DNA of 64,000 nt from Dactylosporangium aurantiacum. Lineage in GTDB: Bacteria; Actinomycetota; Actinomycetes; Mycobacteriales; Micromonosporaceae. Every line of letters starts with the position of its first letter. Position 1 is the first letter of the stretch. The DNA lies in assembly GCF_000716715.1 (NCBI RefSeq), contig NZ_JNYJ01000034.1, positions 1-64,000 on the forward strand, written 5' to 3'. Position numbers and translations under genes: made by a program. Under the pieces are notes generated by a model. That model ran no database searches, was not told the origin of the DNA, and worked only from the letters and a program-made list of their open reading frames with translations. Of this stretch, positions 1 through 11,857 are shown piece by piece.

Positions 1-26
1 ATCCACCGGACGGAACTGCTTCGCCA
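1..26 (-). CDS. Possible transposase N-terminus, cut by the window edge
   Basis: On the minus strand an ATG at 26 opens a frame that runs off the left edge and encodes only MAKQFRPVD. Many IS1182-family transposases begin with a very similar FRPVD-type segment, so this may be the start of such a transposase. The neighbouring bases to about 110 are less GC-rich than the rest of the window. Nine residues cannot prove the family, and no inverted repeat could be tied to it. Confidence 0.3.
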
Positions 27-272
27 TACCCAATGATCGATCGAGTACCGCGAAAGCGGAACTATCCACACATACCGAAAACGCAACAGGCTCCCTGACG
101 ACAGCGATCCACAGAGCAAGCCTCGCGGCGCCCCGAGGGGCATCCGGTCAACTACGGAGTCGGACACGCGATGGTGCGCAATGGGCGCCGGCGACGCCCC
201 CTACCCGCCACACGGCAGACCAGCACCGCGCCGTCCGACCGGCGCCCCGACCCGACCCGCCCCGCCCCGGCT

Positions 273-1127
273 CTACTCGTCGCGCCCCGTGGCCGGCTCC
301 GCCTCCGTCGACAGCGGCGGCGCCGGCACCGCCGCCGGCTCCGGGAACGGTGGCGGCGTCCCGCCGAACGCCGGGCAGAGTGCCTGGTGGGCGCACCACC
401 CGCACAGCCGGCTCGGCTGGGCCCGGAAGTCGCGCTCCGCCGTGGCCCGCTCGATCGCCTGCCACAGCGCGAGCAGGGTCCGCTCGAAGCGCTCCAGCTC
501 CTCGGCGTCCGGGGAGAAGTCGCAGACCTCGCGGTCCTTCAGATACATCAGCCGCAGCACGCGGGGCACGACGCCGCGGGTGCGCCACAGGACCAGGGCG
601 TAGAACTTCAGCTGGAACATGGCGCGGGCCTCGAACGCCTCGCGGGGCGCCCCGCCGGTCTTGTAGTCCACGACGCGGATGTCGCCGGCGGGCGAGACGT
701 CGAGCCGGTCGATGTAGCCGCGGATGACGAGCTTGCCGTCGACCTCGGCCTGGACGAACGCCTCCCGCTCCGCGGGCTCCAGCCGGTTGGGGTCCTCCAC
801 GGCGAAGTAGCCGCCGAGCAGCTCCCGGCTGGACTCCAGGAACGCCTCCGTGTCGGCGAACAGGTCGGCCAGGCCCTCCTCGGTCTCCACCAGGCGCTGC
901 CACTGCGGCGCGACGAGGGCGGCGGCACGCTCGGGGGTGCGGGTGCCGGTGGGCTCCTCGAACAGCGCCTCCAGCACCGCGTGCACGAGGGTGCCGCGCA
1001 TCTGGTCGGGCGTGGGGCGCTCGGGCAGGCGGTCGATGCTGCGGAACCGGTACAGCAACGGGCAGGTCTTGAAGTCCGCGGCCCGCGACGGCGACAACGT
1101 AGGCAGGGTGGTGATGGTCTCCGTCAT
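273..1127 (-). CDS. RecB-family exonuclease with Fe-S cluster motif
   Basis: A 284-residue PD-(D/E)XK nuclease of the RecB/Cas4-like superfamily. The conserved GTLVHAVLE helix carries His49, the acidic and lysine core follows as GYIDRLD then VVDYKTG, and a QLKFYALVL helix comes next. Cys22 together with Cys242, Cys245 and Cys251 (CGWCAHQALCP) is the usual four-cysteine 4Fe-4S clasp. Such proteins cut single-stranded DNA in repair; this small form is often found beside the proteasome region in actinomycetes. The ATG at 1127 is preceded by TAACCT and a 7-nt spacer on the minus strand, so the mRNA is probably leaderless. The 30-residue proline-rich tail looks disordered. Confidence 0.88.
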   Translation of the reverse strand: MTETITTLPTLSPSRAADFKTCPLLYRFRSIDRLPERPTPDQMRGTLVHAVLEALFEEPTGTRTPERAAALVAPQWQRLVETEEGLADLFADTEAFLESSRELLGGYFAVEDPNRLEPAEREAFVQAEVDGKLVIRGYIDRLDVSPAGDIRVVDYKTGGAPREAFEARAMFQLKFYALVLWRTRGVVPRVLRLMYLKDREVCDFSPDAEELERFERTLLALWQAIERATAERDFRAQPSRLCGWCAHQALCPAFGGTPPPFPEPAAVPAPPLSTEAEPATGRDE

Positions 1128-1134
1128 GCGTGGA

Positions 1135-1140
1135 AGGTTA
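1135..1140 (-). promoter_or_regulatory. -10 element of RecB-like gene
   Basis: TAACCT on the minus strand ends 7 nt before the ATG at 1127, which suits a leaderless transcript. Confidence 0.5.
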
Positions 1141-1192
1141 GGCCACGGGTACGACAGTTTTCGCGGACCGGCACCTTGGCGGGTGGTACCCG

Positions 1193-1198
1193 TAGCAT
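1193..1198 (+). promoter_or_regulatory. -10 element of site-2 protease operon
   Basis: TAGCAT ends 8 nt before the ATG at 1207. It faces the minus-strand promoter of the RecB-like gene about 55 bp away. Confidence 0.45.
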
Positions 1199-1206
1199 CA
1201 TGGGCA

Positions 1207-3882
<2,676 letters not shown>

Positions 3883-3886
3883 CGAA

Positions 3887-4162
3887 TCAGTCGGCGTTGG
3901 GCCCGGCGACCGGCACGTCGTCGGCCGCCCGGTGCACGTGGATGCAGTCGCCGGGGCACTCCTTGGCGGCGTCGATGACCTCGAGGCGGAGGTGTTCGGG
4001 CACGTCGACGCGGCTGCCCGGGGCCAGCAGGAGCTCGCCGTCGGGGCCCTTCACATAGGCCAGCCCGTCGACGTCGAACTCGAAGACCTCAGGCGCGTAC
4101 TGCACGCACAGCCCGTCGCCAGTGCACAGGTCCTGGTCAACCCACACCTCAAGAGCGCTCAC
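3887..4162 (-). CDS. fdxA-like: Ferredoxin, probably 3Fe-4S
   Basis: A 91-residue small electron carrier. Cys13 and Cys19 in the DQDLCTGDGLC segment and a distal Cys-Pro pair (AAKECPGDC) give the three-cysteine ligand set of single-cluster 3Fe-4S ferredoxins, the type that feeds actinobacterial cytochromes P450. No partner P450 or reductase is nearby. A ferredoxin gene is regularly found just before arc/mpa in actinomycete proteasome loci. Its stop lies 4 bp from the DUF5998 stop. The GTG start has TAATGT 6 nt upstream. Confidence 0.88.
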   Translation of the reverse strand: MSALEVWVDQDLCTGDGLCVQYAPEVFEFDVDGLAYVKGPDGELLLAPGSRVDVPEHLRLEVIDAAKECPGDCIHVHRAADDVPVAGPNAD

Positions 4163-4168
4163 GCCGCA

Positions 4169-4174
4169 ACATTA
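4169..4174 (-). promoter_or_regulatory. -10 element of ferredoxin gene
   Basis: TAATGT on the minus strand, 6 nt before the GTG at 4162. Confidence 0.5.
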
Positions 4175-4308
4175 CAGGGCTGGTGGAAAGTGCCTCCAGG
4201 CCGCAGGATTTGTAAAAGCCCTGTGGCGCACGGGTTCGAAGGAGCCCAGACCGGCGAACAGCGGTTAGTGTTAGAGCACAACGTTCAAAGCCCCCGGGGA
4301 GGTGGGAC

Positions 4309-6075
4309 GTGGCACGCAGCGACGACGCGGAGACGCGCGCCGCACGATGGGAGAAGGACGCCCACGATCTCTCCACGCAGGTCGCTTTCCTCCAGGAGGA
4401 ACTCGCCCTGGTGCGGCGCAAGCTGACGGAGACCCCGCGACACGTGCGACAGCTCGAGGAGCGGCTCGCCGCAGCGCAGGCGCAGATTGCCCGGCTGACC
4501 GAAAACAACGAGCGGCTCGTGGCCACCCTCAAGGAGGCCCGCGCCCAGATCGTGACGCTGAAGGAGGAAGTTGACCGCCTGGCACAGCCGCCGAGCGGTT
4601 ACGGCGTCTTCCTCGCCCGCCACGAAGACGGCTCTGTCGACGTCTTCACCGGCGGGCGCAAGCTGCGCGTGGCGGTCTCCCCGGCCATCGAGGTCGAGGA
4701 GCTGCGCCGAGGCCAGGAGGTCCTGCTCAACGACGCCCTGAACATCGTCGACGCGCTCGGGTTCGAGCGGGCCGGCGAGGTCGTCATGCTCAAGGAGATC
4801 CTGGAAGGTGGTGACCGCGCGCTCGTCATCTCGCACGCCGACGAGGAGCGGATCGTCCACCTGGCCGACACCCTCGCCGACGCGCCCCTGCGCGCCGGCG
4901 ACTCGCTCATGATCGAGCCCCGCTCGGCGTACGCGTACGAGCGGATCCCGAAGAGCGAGGTCGAGGAGCTGGTGCTGGAGGAGGTGCCCGACGTCGACTA
5001 CACCGACATCGGCGGCCTCTTCTCGCAGATCGAGCAGATCCGCGATGCCGTGGAGCTGCCCTTCCTGCACGCGGAGCTGTTCCGCGAGCACCTGTTGCGC
5101 CCGCCGAAAGGCGTCCTGCTCTACGGCCCTCCCGGCTGTGGCAAGACGCTGATCGCCAAGGCGGTCGCCAACTCGCTGGCGAAGAAGATCGCCGAGCGGC
5201 GCGGTGAGGAGCGCAAGACCAGCTACTTCCTCAACATCAAGGGCCCCGAGCTGCTCAACAAGTACGTCGGCGAGACCGAGCGGCACATCCGGCTGATCTT
5301 CCAGCGCGCCCGTGAGAAGGCGAGCGAGGGCACTCCGGTCATCGTGTTCTTCGACGAGATGGACTCGGTGTTCCGCACGCGTGGCTCGGGGGTCTCCTCC
5401 GACGTCGAGAACACGATCGTGCCTCAGCTGCTGAGCGAGATCGACGGCGTCGAGGGCCTCGAGAACGTGATCGTCATCGGCGCGTCCAACCGGGAAGACA
5501 TGATCGACCCGGCCATCCTGCGCCCCGGCCGGCTCGACGTGAAGATCAAGATCGAGCGTCCGGACGCCGAGGCGGCGAAGGACATCTTCTCCAAGTACAT
5601 CCTGACCACGGTGCCGCTGCACAAGGACGACATCGCCGAGCACGACAACTCGCCCGAGGCGACGGTCGCGGCGATGATCGACGCGGTGGTGCTGCGGATG
5701 TACTCCGAGACCGAGGAGAACCGGTTCCTCGAGGTGACCTACGCCAACGGCGACAAGGAGGTCCTGTACTTCAAGGACTTCAACTCCGGCGCGATGATCC
5801 AGAACATCGTCGACCGGGCCAAGAAGATGGCGATCAAGGACTTCCTCAGCAACGGCCAGAAGGGCATGCGCCTCCAGCACCTGCTCGACTCCTGCGTTGA
5901 CGAGTTCCGCGAGAACGAGGACCTTCCCAACACCACCAACCCCGACGACTGGGCCCGCATCTCCGGCAAGAAGGGCGAGCGGATCGTCTACATCCGCACG
6001 CTCGTCTCCGGCGGCAAGGGCGCGGAGGCCGGCCGGTCGATAGAGACCGCCACCAACACCGGCCAATATCTGTAG
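4309..6075 (+). CDS. arc: Proteasomal ATPase ARC/Mpa
   Basis: A 588-residue AAA+ unfoldase that recruits pupylated proteins, unfolds them and passes them into the 20S core. Residues about 5-90 form the N-terminal coiled coil that captures Pup; the OB-fold domains follow (about 95-235). The AAA+ module has Walker A GPPGCGKT with Lys279, and Walker [10 protein letters not shown] with Asp349 and Glu350. The protein ends in GQYL, the penultimate-tyrosine motif that docks on the proteasome alpha ring. GTG 4309 has a strong GGGGAGGTGGG ribosome site, unlike its leaderless neighbours. Transcription probably starts near the TTAGTGTTAG stretch at about 4264. Confidence 0.97.
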   Translation: MARSDDAETRAARWEKDAHDLSTQVAFLQEELALVRRKLTETPRHVRQLEERLAAAQAQIARLTENNERLVATLKEARAQIVTLKEEVDRLAQPPSGYGVFLARHEDGSVDVFTGGRKLRVAVSPAIEVEELRRGQEVLLNDALNIVDALGFERAGEVVMLKEILEGGDRALVISHADEERIVHLADTLADAPLRAGDSLMIEPRSAYAYERIPKSEVEELVLEEVPDVDYTDIGGLFSQIEQIRDAVELPFLHAELFREHLLRPPKGVLLYGPPGCGKTLIAKAVANSLAKKIAERRGEERKTSYFLNIKGPELLNKYVGETERHIRLIFQRAREKASEGTPVIVFFDEMDSVFRTRGSGVSSDVENTIVPQLLSEIDGVEGLENVIVIGASNREDMIDPAILRPGRLDVKIKIERPDAEAAKDIFSKYILTTVPLHKDDIAEHDNSPEATVAAMIDAVVLRMYSETEENRFLEVTYANGDKEVLYFKDFNSGAMIQNIVDRAKKMAIKDFLSNGQKGMRLQHLLDSCVDEFRENEDLPNTTNPDDWARISGKKGERIVYIRTLVSGGKGAEAGRSIETATNTGQYL

Positions 6076-6088
6076 GACCGCGACACGG

Positions 6089-6118
6089 GCGGGCGGTGGC
6101 CTCAGGGCCGCCGCCCGC
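6089..6118 (+). terminator. Terminator after arc
   Basis: A 13-bp GC stem (6089-6101 with 6106-6118, one G-T wobble) and a 4-nt loop TCAG lie 14 bp after the arc stop. Only two T residues follow, as is common in GC-rich actinomycetes. Confidence 0.75.
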
Positions 6119-6290
6119 TTCGCGTGCGTCGAGGGTGCATGGCTCGGGTCCGCGGTGGTCCGGGCCGTCGCTCCCGCCAGCCACCGGTCGGCCGTGAACG
6201 GCCTCCCTGCCAGGTCCGTGTGCGGTTGCGCACACGCGGCCGCGGACGGCCGCGACGCGGCCTGGCGGCCGCGACAACCCCACCGCCGGC

Positions 6291-6342
6291 TGACCTTGGA
6301 GACCTTGACCCCGCCCAGGACGTGTCAAAGTCTCCAAGGTCA
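6291..6342. repeat. 19-bp inverted repeat between arc and the condensation gene
   Basis: Arms TGACCTTGGAGACCTTGAC (6291-6309) and 6324-6342 are complementary at 18 of 19 positions, the exception being a G-T wobble in RNA; the loop is 14 nt. The right arm contains the stop codon of the minus-strand condensation gene (6340-6342). It could end transcription of that gene or of both convergent genes, or bind a protein. There is no T tract. Confidence 0.75.
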
Positions 6343-7614
6343 ACGCGCGGCGTCCGTCAGGACCGACTCGAGCGTGGTCAGTACCGCCGACGCCTCCGCG
6401 AGGGACACGTGGTGCGTGTCGGCATAACACGTCAGGACCGTCGCCCGCCCCGCGTCGTCGGCGTGCACGAACACCCGGCTCGACGGGCTGTCCTTGAACG
6501 GCGTCCAGTCCAGCGTGCGGCGGGCCAGGGCCCGCTCCAGCGACCCGCGCGCCGCCGGCGGCTGCGGCCCGCGCCGGTCGTTGAGGTGGAAGTCGACCCG
6601 GAACTGCGGCCCGCGCTCCTCGGCGACCCGGTCCACCAGCGACTCCCGGCCGGCGGTGTCGTAGTACGCGTGCTTGTACGCGGCCGTCGCGGCCCGCCGG
6701 GCGCCGTCCAGGACCGTGTCGAACCCGGCGTCGGCGACCTCCACCAGGCACAGGCCCGGCTGCGCGACCGGCGCCACGACGTCGGCGAGCCCGGAGCGGA
6801 AGCGGTTGCTGGTGACCAGCAGCACCGGCACCGGGTCGACACCGGAGCAGCGGCGTACCGCCACCGCGAACGCCGCGAGCAGGGTCGTGGCCGGGTCCGC
6901 GCCGGTGCGCTCCTGCAGCAGCCGGGTGGCGAGGGGGATCGCGGGGGAGACCAGGCGGCCCTTCCAGTGCCGGGGCCGCTCCGGCCGCCGCGACCGGACC
7001 GGCCACGGCGCCGGCATCGCCCGCAGGACCCGCTCCCAGTGCCGCAGCGCGCTGCGGCTCTGCCGGGCGCCGGCCGCCGAGGACTGCCAGCCGGCCTGCT
7101 CGAGGGGCTGCATCCCGGCGACCGGCTCCTGGACCCTGGCGGCGACCTCCCGCAGCATCACCGCCGCGCCCGAGCGGTCCATCGCGAGGTGCCAGATCAC
7201 CGCGCACAGGTGGGTGAGCCGGCCGCGGTGCCGCACGACCCCCATCCGCAGCGGCCAGTCCCGGGTGAAGTCGACGGGTTCGCGACGGTACCGCCGCAGC
7301 ATGTCCTGCGCGGCGGCGGCCGGCTCGTCGGCGTCGAGGACCTCCAGGACGGTCTCGCCGGCGGCCGCCACGACCTGCCGCGGGGTGCCGTCGGCGGCGA
7401 ACCGCAGGCGGGTGCGCAGCACCTGGTAGCGGCCCATGAGGTAGCGCAGCTCGGCCACGACGTCCTCGACGCCGGTGCCGTCCGGCAGCGGGTCGACCCC
7501 GCCGAGCGGCAGCTGCTCGCCGAACCTGGTCATCGACGCCCAGATGTCCTGCTGCCCCCACGTCAGCGGGGCCTCACCCGCGCCGGGACCCTCGAACGGC
7601 ACGCAGATCCGCAT
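6340..7614 (-). CDS. Stand-alone condensation-domain protein
   Basis: A 424-residue protein that reads as a single NRPS-type condensation / acyltransferase domain. Near residue 140 it has WHLAMDRSG: the catalytic second His and the structural Asp of HHxxxDG are kept, but the first His is Trp and the final Gly is replaced. A second WTPF...PSSR-like region and a [10 protein letters not shown] segment near the C-terminus fit the fold. No adenylation domain, carrier protein or other NRPS gene is nearby, so a free-standing acyl transfer or amide-forming role, or loss of activity, is possible. It is transcribed divergently from dop. TAACAT lies 6 nt before the ATG. Confidence 0.8.
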   Translation of the reverse strand: MRICVPFEGPGAGEAPLTWGQQDIWASMTRFGEQLPLGGVDPLPDGTGVEDVVAELRYLMGRYQVLRTRLRFAADGTPRQVVAAAGETVLEVLDADEPAAAAQDMLRRYRREPVDFTRDWPLRMGVVRHRGRLTHLCAVIWHLAMDRSGAAVMLREVAARVQEPVAGMQPLEQAGWQSSAAGARQSRSALRHWERVLRAMPAPWPVRSRRPERPRHWKGRLVSPAIPLATRLLQERTGADPATTLLAAFAVAVRRCSGVDPVPVLLVTSNRFRSGLADVVAPVAQPGLCLVEVADAGFDTVLDGARRAATAAYKHAYYDTAGRESLVDRVAEERGPQFRVDFHLNDRRGPQPPAARGSLERALARRTLDWTPFKDSPSSRVFVHADDAGRATVLTCYADTHHVSLAEASAVLTTLESVLTDAAR

Positions 7615-7620
7615 CCGTGG

Positions 7621-7626
7621 ATGTTA
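7621..7626 (-). promoter_or_regulatory. -10 element of condensation gene
   Basis: TAACAT on the minus strand, 6 nt before the ATG at 7614. Confidence 0.5.
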
Positions 7627-7708
7627 CGGGGGGCGACCACTGCGCAACAATCGGACATCATGCAAACCTGGCGCGCCGCGGTGGAGGCAGACTGTCGTAC
7701 CTTGCGAC

Positions 7709-7714
7709 TAGGGT
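7709..7714 (+). promoter_or_regulatory. -10 element of dop operon
   Basis: TAGGGT, 7 nt before the dop ATG, in the 107-bp divergent region shared with the condensation gene. Confidence 0.55.
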
Positions 7715-7721
7715 TGTGGGC

Positions 7722-9239
7722 ATGAGTGTGCGGCGCGTGATGGGCACCGAGGTCGAATACGGCGTGTCCGTTCCCGGCCAGCCGGGAGCCAACCCGATGG
7801 TGACGTCATCCCAGGTGGTCAACGCCTATGGTGCCCGGCCAGAGCTCACCAAGGGCGGGCGGGCCCGGTGGGACTACGAGGAGGAGTCCCCGCTGCGCGA
7901 CGCGCGCGGGTTCACCTACTCCGGCGCCCTCTACGACCCGGCGGAGGCCCTCGCGGACGAGGACCTCGGCCTCGCCAACGTGATACTGACCAATGGCGCG
8001 CGGCTCTATGTCGACCACGCCCACCCTGAATACTCCACGCCGGAGTGCACCAACCCGCGCGACATCGTGCTGTGGGACAAGGCCGGCGAGCGGGTGATGG
8101 CCGAGGCGTCCCGCCGCGCCGCCACGATCCCGGGGACGCTGCCGATCCATCTGTACAAGAACAACACCGACAACAAGGGCGCCAGCTACGGCACCCACGA
8201 GAACTACCTGATGCGCCGGCAGACGCCGTTCGCCGACATCGTCATGCACCTCACCCCGTTCTTCGTCACCCGGCAGATCGTGTGCGGGGCGGGCCGGGTC
8301 GGCATCGGGCAGGACGGCTCCGCCCCCGGCTTCCAGATCTCCCAGCGCGCCGACTTCTTCGAGGTCGAGGTGGGTCTGGAGACGACGCTGAAGCGGCCGA
8401 TCATCAACACCCGCGACGAGCCGCACTCCGACGCCGACAAGTACCGGCGGCTGCACGTCATCATCGGCGACGCCAACCTGTCGGAGATCTCCACCTACCT
8501 CAAGGTCGGCACCACGTCGCTGGTCCTCGCGATGATCGAGGACAAGGCGCTGCCGTCCGACCTCGGGATCGCCGACCCGGTCACCGAGCTCAAGTCGGTC
8601 AGCCACGACCCGTCGCTCAAGCACCTGATCCGCATGCGCGACGGCCGGCGGCTCAGCGCGCTGGACATCCAGTGGGCGTTCTACGAGCGGGCCCGCGCCT
8701 ATGTGGAGTCCCGGCAGGGCTCCGACGTCGACGAGCAGACCGCCGACGTGCTGGAGCGCTGGGAGAGCGTGCTGGACCGGCTCGGCCGCGACCCGATGCT
8801 GTGCGCCGGCGAGCTGGACTGGGTCGCCAAGCTGCGCCTGCTGGAGGGCTACCGGGAGCGCGAGTCGCTCGGCTGGTCGTCGCACAAACTGCAGCTGGTG
8901 GACCTGCAGTATTCCGACGTCCGCGCCGAGAAGGGCCTCTACCAGCGGCTCGTGGCGCGCGGTTCGATGGCGACGCTGTTCACCGAGGACGAGATCCAGC
9001 GCGCGATCGTCGAGCCGCCGGACGACACCCGCGCCTACTTCCGCGGGCGGTGCCTGGCGAAATACCCCGCCGAGGTGGTTGCCGCCAGCTGGGACTCCGT
9101 CATCTTCGACGTGGGCCGGGAGTCGCTGGTGCGGGTGCCGATGATGGAGCCCGAACGAGGGACCAAGAAGCACGTCGGTGCACTGTTCGACAAATGCCCG
9201 AGCGCGAAGGATCTGCTGGAAGCGATCACTTCCGGGTAA
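7722..9239 (+). CDS. dop: Pup deamidase/depupylase Dop
   Basis: A 505-residue enzyme of the glutamine-synthetase-like Dop/PafA fold. It converts the C-terminal Gln of Pup to Glu and removes Pup from substrates. Visible landmarks are GTEVEYG with Glu10 at the N-terminus, [16 protein letters not shown] and a conserved ETT...[11 protein letters not shown] segment shared with PafA. A longer Dop loop between the first strands, rich in Asp/Glu/Ser (about 40-75), separates it from PafA. I chose ATG 7722 because the family starts with MxxRRxMGTE and because TAGGGT lies 7 nt upstream. It heads the dop-pup-prcB-prcA operon. Confidence 0.96.
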   Translation: MSVRRVMGTEVEYGVSVPGQPGANPMVTSSQVVNAYGARPELTKGGRARWDYEEESPLRDARGFTYSGALYDPAEALADEDLGLANVILTNGARLYVDHAHPEYSTPECTNPRDIVLWDKAGERVMAEASRRAATIPGTLPIHLYKNNTDNKGASYGTHENYLMRRQTPFADIVMHLTPFFVTRQIVCGAGRVGIGQDGSAPGFQISQRADFFEVEVGLETTLKRPIINTRDEPHSDADKYRRLHVIIGDANLSEISTYLKVGTTSLVLAMIEDKALPSDLGIADPVTELKSVSHDPSLKHLIRMRDGRRLSALDIQWAFYERARAYVESRQGSDVDEQTADVLERWESVLDRLGRDPMLCAGELDWVAKLRLLEGYRERESLGWSSHKLQLVDLQYSDVRAEKGLYQRLVARGSMATLFTEDEIQRAIVEPPDDTRAYFRGRCLAKYPAEVVAASWDSVIFDVGRESLVRVPMMEPERGTKKHVGALFDKCPSAKDLLEAITSG

Positions 9240-9285
9240 GTTCGATGCAGCGGTTGTTTGGTGGTCCCCCCGAGGAGGATGAGAC

Positions 9286-9501
9286 ATGGCTACGAGGGAT
9301 ACGGGCGGGCAGTCCCAATCCGGTAAGTCCCGGCGTGACGAGGAAGAGGACGTCGCCGCGCCCGAGGTGAACCCGGAGACAGCCGAGCGGGTCGAGCAGT
9401 TGGGTGAGGACGTCGACGACCTCCTCGACGAGATCGACTCGGTGCTCGAGGAGAACGCCGAAGAGTTCGTCCGCGGATACGTGCAAAAGGGCGGCCAGTA
9501 G
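9286..9501 (+). CDS. pup: Prokaryotic ubiquitin-like protein Pup
   Basis: A 71-residue, acidic, largely disordered modifier. The N-terminal half is rich in Gln, Ser, Lys and Glu; the middle (about 30-60, ETAERVEQLGEDVDDLLDEI) is the helix that binds the ARC coiled coil. It ends in GGQ, so it must be deamidated by Dop to GGE before PafA can ligate it to substrate lysines. ATG 9286 has CGAGGAGGATGAG upstream. Confidence 0.97.
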   Translation: MATRDTGGQSQSGKSRRDEEEDVAAPEVNPETAERVEQLGEDVDDLLDEIDSVLEENAEEFVRGYVQKGGQ

Positions 9502-9517
9502 CCGTCACCGAGAAGGT

Positions 9518-9549
9518 CCCGTCGGTCCGGGTGTATCCGGGCCGACGGG
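9518..9549 (+). terminator. Hairpin between pup and prcB
   Basis: Arms 9518-9530 and 9537-9549 pair over 13 positions with one G-T wobble; the loop is GTGTAT and CGTATTGTTTG follows. It may partly end transcription after pup or protect the 3' end of the pup message. Confidence 0.6.
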
Positions 9550-9582
9550 CGTATTGTTTGGTCAACTACATTCGATCATGTG

Positions 9583-9589
9583 AAAGGAG
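9583..9589 (+). promoter_or_regulatory. Ribosome binding site that sets the prcB start
   Basis: AAAGGAG lies 5 nt before TTG 9595. An in-frame GTG at 9580 would put this site inside the coding sequence, so the TTG is the better start. Confidence 0.6.
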
Positions 9590-9594
9590 CTCCG

Positions 9595-10434
9595 TTGCCG
9601 ACGGGTCTTGACCACTCTGGGCGTCTGCCGGCCGCGTTCCACGCCGCGGGGACCTCGTCGTTCAGCGAGTTCCTGTCCGCGGTCGCCCCGGAGATGCTCC
9701 CGGGCCGCCGGCCGCTGCCGCCGGGGATGGCCGCCGACGTCAGCGCGCACGCCACCACGATCGTCGCGATCACCTGCGCCGACGGCGTGCTCATGGGCGG
9801 CGACCGGCGCGCCACGATGGGCAACCTCATCGCCCAGCGGGACATCGAGAAGGTGTTCGCCGCCGACGCGTATTCGCTCGTCGGCATGGCAGGCACCGCC
9901 GGGTTCGGGCTGGAGATGCTGCGGCTGTTCCAGGTCGAGCTGGAGCACTACGAGAAGATCGAGGGCACCATGCTCTCCCTGGAGGGCAAGGCCAACCGCC
10001 TCGCCACCATGGTGCGCAACAACCTCGGCGCCGCCATGCAGGGCCTGGCCGTGGTGCCGCTGTTCGCCGGGTTCGACGTCGACGCGAAGTCCGTCGACAA
10101 GGCCGGGCGCATCTTCAGCTTCGACGTCGCCGGCGGGGTCTACGAGGAGCGCGGCTACGACTCGATCGGCTCCGGTTCGCTGTTCGCGAAATCGTCGATG
10201 AAGAAGCGGTACAAGCCCGGCATCACCACCGCGGACGCGGTCAAGGTCGCCGTCGAGGCGCTCTACGACGCCGCCGACGACGACACCGCCACCGGCGGCC
10301 CCGACCTGCTGCGCAACATCTTCCCGGTCATCATGACGGCGACCGTCGAAGGCACGCACCGCTACACCGACGAGGAGATCCGCGCGGTCGCCGAGACGGT
10401 CATCGCCGAGCGCGCCGAAAACCCGGGCGCCTGA
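9595..10434 (+). CDS. prcB: 20S proteasome beta subunit PrcB
   Basis: A 279-residue catalytic subunit of the 20S core. A 53-residue propeptide precedes the mature N-terminal threonine, Thr54, in HATTIVAI (codon at 9754). Mature features include GDRRATMGN and the GTAGFG-type active-site loop. Autocatalytic removal of the propeptide during assembly exposes the nucleophile. The TTG start is chosen for its AAAGGAG site; GTG 9580 would add five residues. The gap to prcA is 58 bp, with AGAAGGA before the next start. Confidence 0.95.
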   Translation: MPTGLDHSGRLPAAFHAAGTSSFSEFLSAVAPEMLPGRRPLPPGMAADVSAHATTIVAITCADGVLMGGDRRATMGNLIAQRDIEKVFAADAYSLVGMAGTAGFGLEMLRLFQVELEHYEKIEGTMLSLEGKANRLATMVRNNLGAAMQGLAVVPLFAGFDVDAKSVDKAGRIFSFDVAGGVYEERGYDSIGSGSLFAKSSMKKRYKPGITTADAVKVAVEALYDAADDDTATGGPDLLRNIFPVIMTATVEGTHRYTDEEIRAVAETVIAERAENPGA

Positions 10435-10492
10435 TCCCCAAGTCCTGTTCCGAGCCAGCAGTTCACCTACGCCAGAAGGAGAACCCGCCACC

Positions 10493-11344
10493 GTGGCAAT
10501 GCAGTTCTACGCCTCGCCCGAGCAGATCATGCGGGACCGCTCGGAATACGCGCGTAAGGGCATCGCGCGTGGTCGCAGCGTCGTGGTGCTCAGCTACGAG
10601 GGCGGCGTGCTCTTCGTCGCCGAGAACCTGTCGACCGCCCTGCACAAGGTCAGCGAGATCTACGACAAGATCGGTTTCGCCGCCGTCGGCCGCTACCCCG
10701 AGTTCGAGAACCTGCGCTCGGCCGGGGTCCGCCTCGCCGACCTGCACGGCTACTCCTACGGCCGCCGCGACGTCACCGGCCGGCAGGTCGCCAACATCTA
10801 CGCCCGCACCCTCGGGGCGATCTTCACGCAGGAGCAGAAGCCGTACGAGGTGGAGATCTGCGTCGCCGAGGTCGGCGCCACCGTCGAGGACGACGAGCTC
10901 TACCGGATCACGTACGACGGCTCCGTGCAGGACGAGCCCGGCCTGGTCACCATGGGCGGCCAGTCCGACGCCATCTCCGGCGCCGTGAAGAGCCGGCTGC
11001 GGCCCGACCAGACGCTCGCTGAGGCGCTCAAGCTCGCGGTCGAGGGTCTGGGCAGCGTCGGCGGCGAAAACGGCCAGCCGCGCAAGCTGGCGGCCAACCA
11101 GCTGGAGGTCGCGGTCCTGGACCGGCGCCGCCCGGGCCGCACGTTCCGCCGCCTGACGGGGCTCGCCCTCACCGCGATCCTCGAGGACCCGGCCAAGGCC
11201 GCGGACCCCGAGGCCGGCCTGGAGGACAAGCCCCAGCCCCCGGCGTCGCCGAACACCCCCGCCGACAACGCCAGCGGCCCCGCCCCGGACGGCGAGGGCA
11301 CCGCGGGCGAGACCCCCGCCGAGGGCGACAAGCCCGCGGAGTAG
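10493..11344 (+). CDS. prcA: 20S proteasome alpha subunit PrcA
   Basis: A 283-residue structural subunit that forms the outer rings and gate of the 20S core. It begins with the conserved [20 protein letters not shown] segment and keeps [12 protein letters not shown]. After about residue 230 comes a 50-residue Pro/Ala/Glu-rich tail, longer than the folded domain needs and probably disordered; such tails vary between genera. It is the last gene of the operon, with a strong terminator 30 bp on. Confidence 0.95.
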   Translation: MAMQFYASPEQIMRDRSEYARKGIARGRSVVVLSYEGGVLFVAENLSTALHKVSEIYDKIGFAAVGRYPEFENLRSAGVRLADLHGYSYGRRDVTGRQVANIYARTLGAIFTQEQKPYEVEICVAEVGATVEDDELYRITYDGSVQDEPGLVTMGGQSDAISGAVKSRLRPDQTLAEALKLAVEGLGSVGGENGQPRKLAANQLEVAVLDRRRPGRTFRRLTGLALTAILEDPAKAADPEAGLEDKPQPPASPNTPADNASGPAPDGEGTAGETPAEGDKPAE

Positions 11345-11373
11345 CCCGTGGGGTGACCCCCGGACAGACACCT

Positions 11374-11410
11374 CGAGGCCGGGTGCGGCGATCCGCTGCG
11401 CCCGGCCTCG
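11374..11410 (+). terminator. Terminator after prcA
   Basis: Arms 11374-11386 and 11398-11410 pair over 13 bp with one wobble; the loop is 11 nt. Confidence 0.7.
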
Positions 11411-11843
11411 CCATGTCCGCGTGGAGTGCCTGCCGGCCCCGTCTGGGCGGCCCTGTCCGGCCGAGCTGCGCTGTGCTGGCGGCTGTGTCCGCGTGTGGCT
11501 GTGCGTGTGGGCGGCGCCGTGCCGGCAGCCGCGTGCGGGGCGCTTAATACGAGCGGCGCTGTGCCGGCGGCCGTGCGGCCGCGTCCGTGCGGGCGGCGCT
11601 GTGCTGGCGGCCGCGTGTGGCTGTGTCCGCGCGAGCAGCGGCATGCCGGCGCGCGTGCGGCCGTGTCCGCGTGGTGCCGCGGGCGAACTGTGGTCTTGCG
11701 GCGAGGCCGGGCCCGTTCGCGGTGAAGCCCGGGGCCTGTCTGCCGGTGAGCGCGGGAGCCCGTTCGTCGGCGAGTTCCGGTGTTGTCGGCCGACGCTCGT
11801 TGCACCGGCACGCGCGGGCGGGCGAGACCGTCGATCAGGCCTC
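11411..11843. other. Gene-free GC-rich stretch after prcA
   Basis: About 430 bp of low-complexity sequence made of degenerate GCGGGCGGCGCTGTGCTGG / GTGTGGCTGTGTCCGCG phrases. Several frames stay open on both strands only because of base composition. I see no ribosome site, conserved product or RNA gene here. Confidence 0.6.
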
Positions 11844-11849
11844 TAGAGT
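11844..11849 (+). promoter_or_regulatory. -10 element of helical-repeat gene
   Basis: TAGAGT, 8 nt before GTG 11858. Confidence 0.4.
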
Positions 11850-11857
11850 GCGTCGGT

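Noticed and set aside
6340..7614. Condensation protein as part of a nonribosomal peptide cluster
   Set aside because: No adenylation, carrier, thioesterase or other biosynthetic gene lies within the window near it.
9580..9594. GTG 9580 as the prcB start
   Set aside because: The AAAGGAG ribosome site at 9583-9589 would then lie inside the gene; TTG 9595 fits it with a normal spacer.
11411..11843. Several 80-140 codon frames after prcA
   Set aside because: They arise from GTG/GCG-rich low-complexity DNA, exist in all frames, and have no ribosome site or conserved segment.
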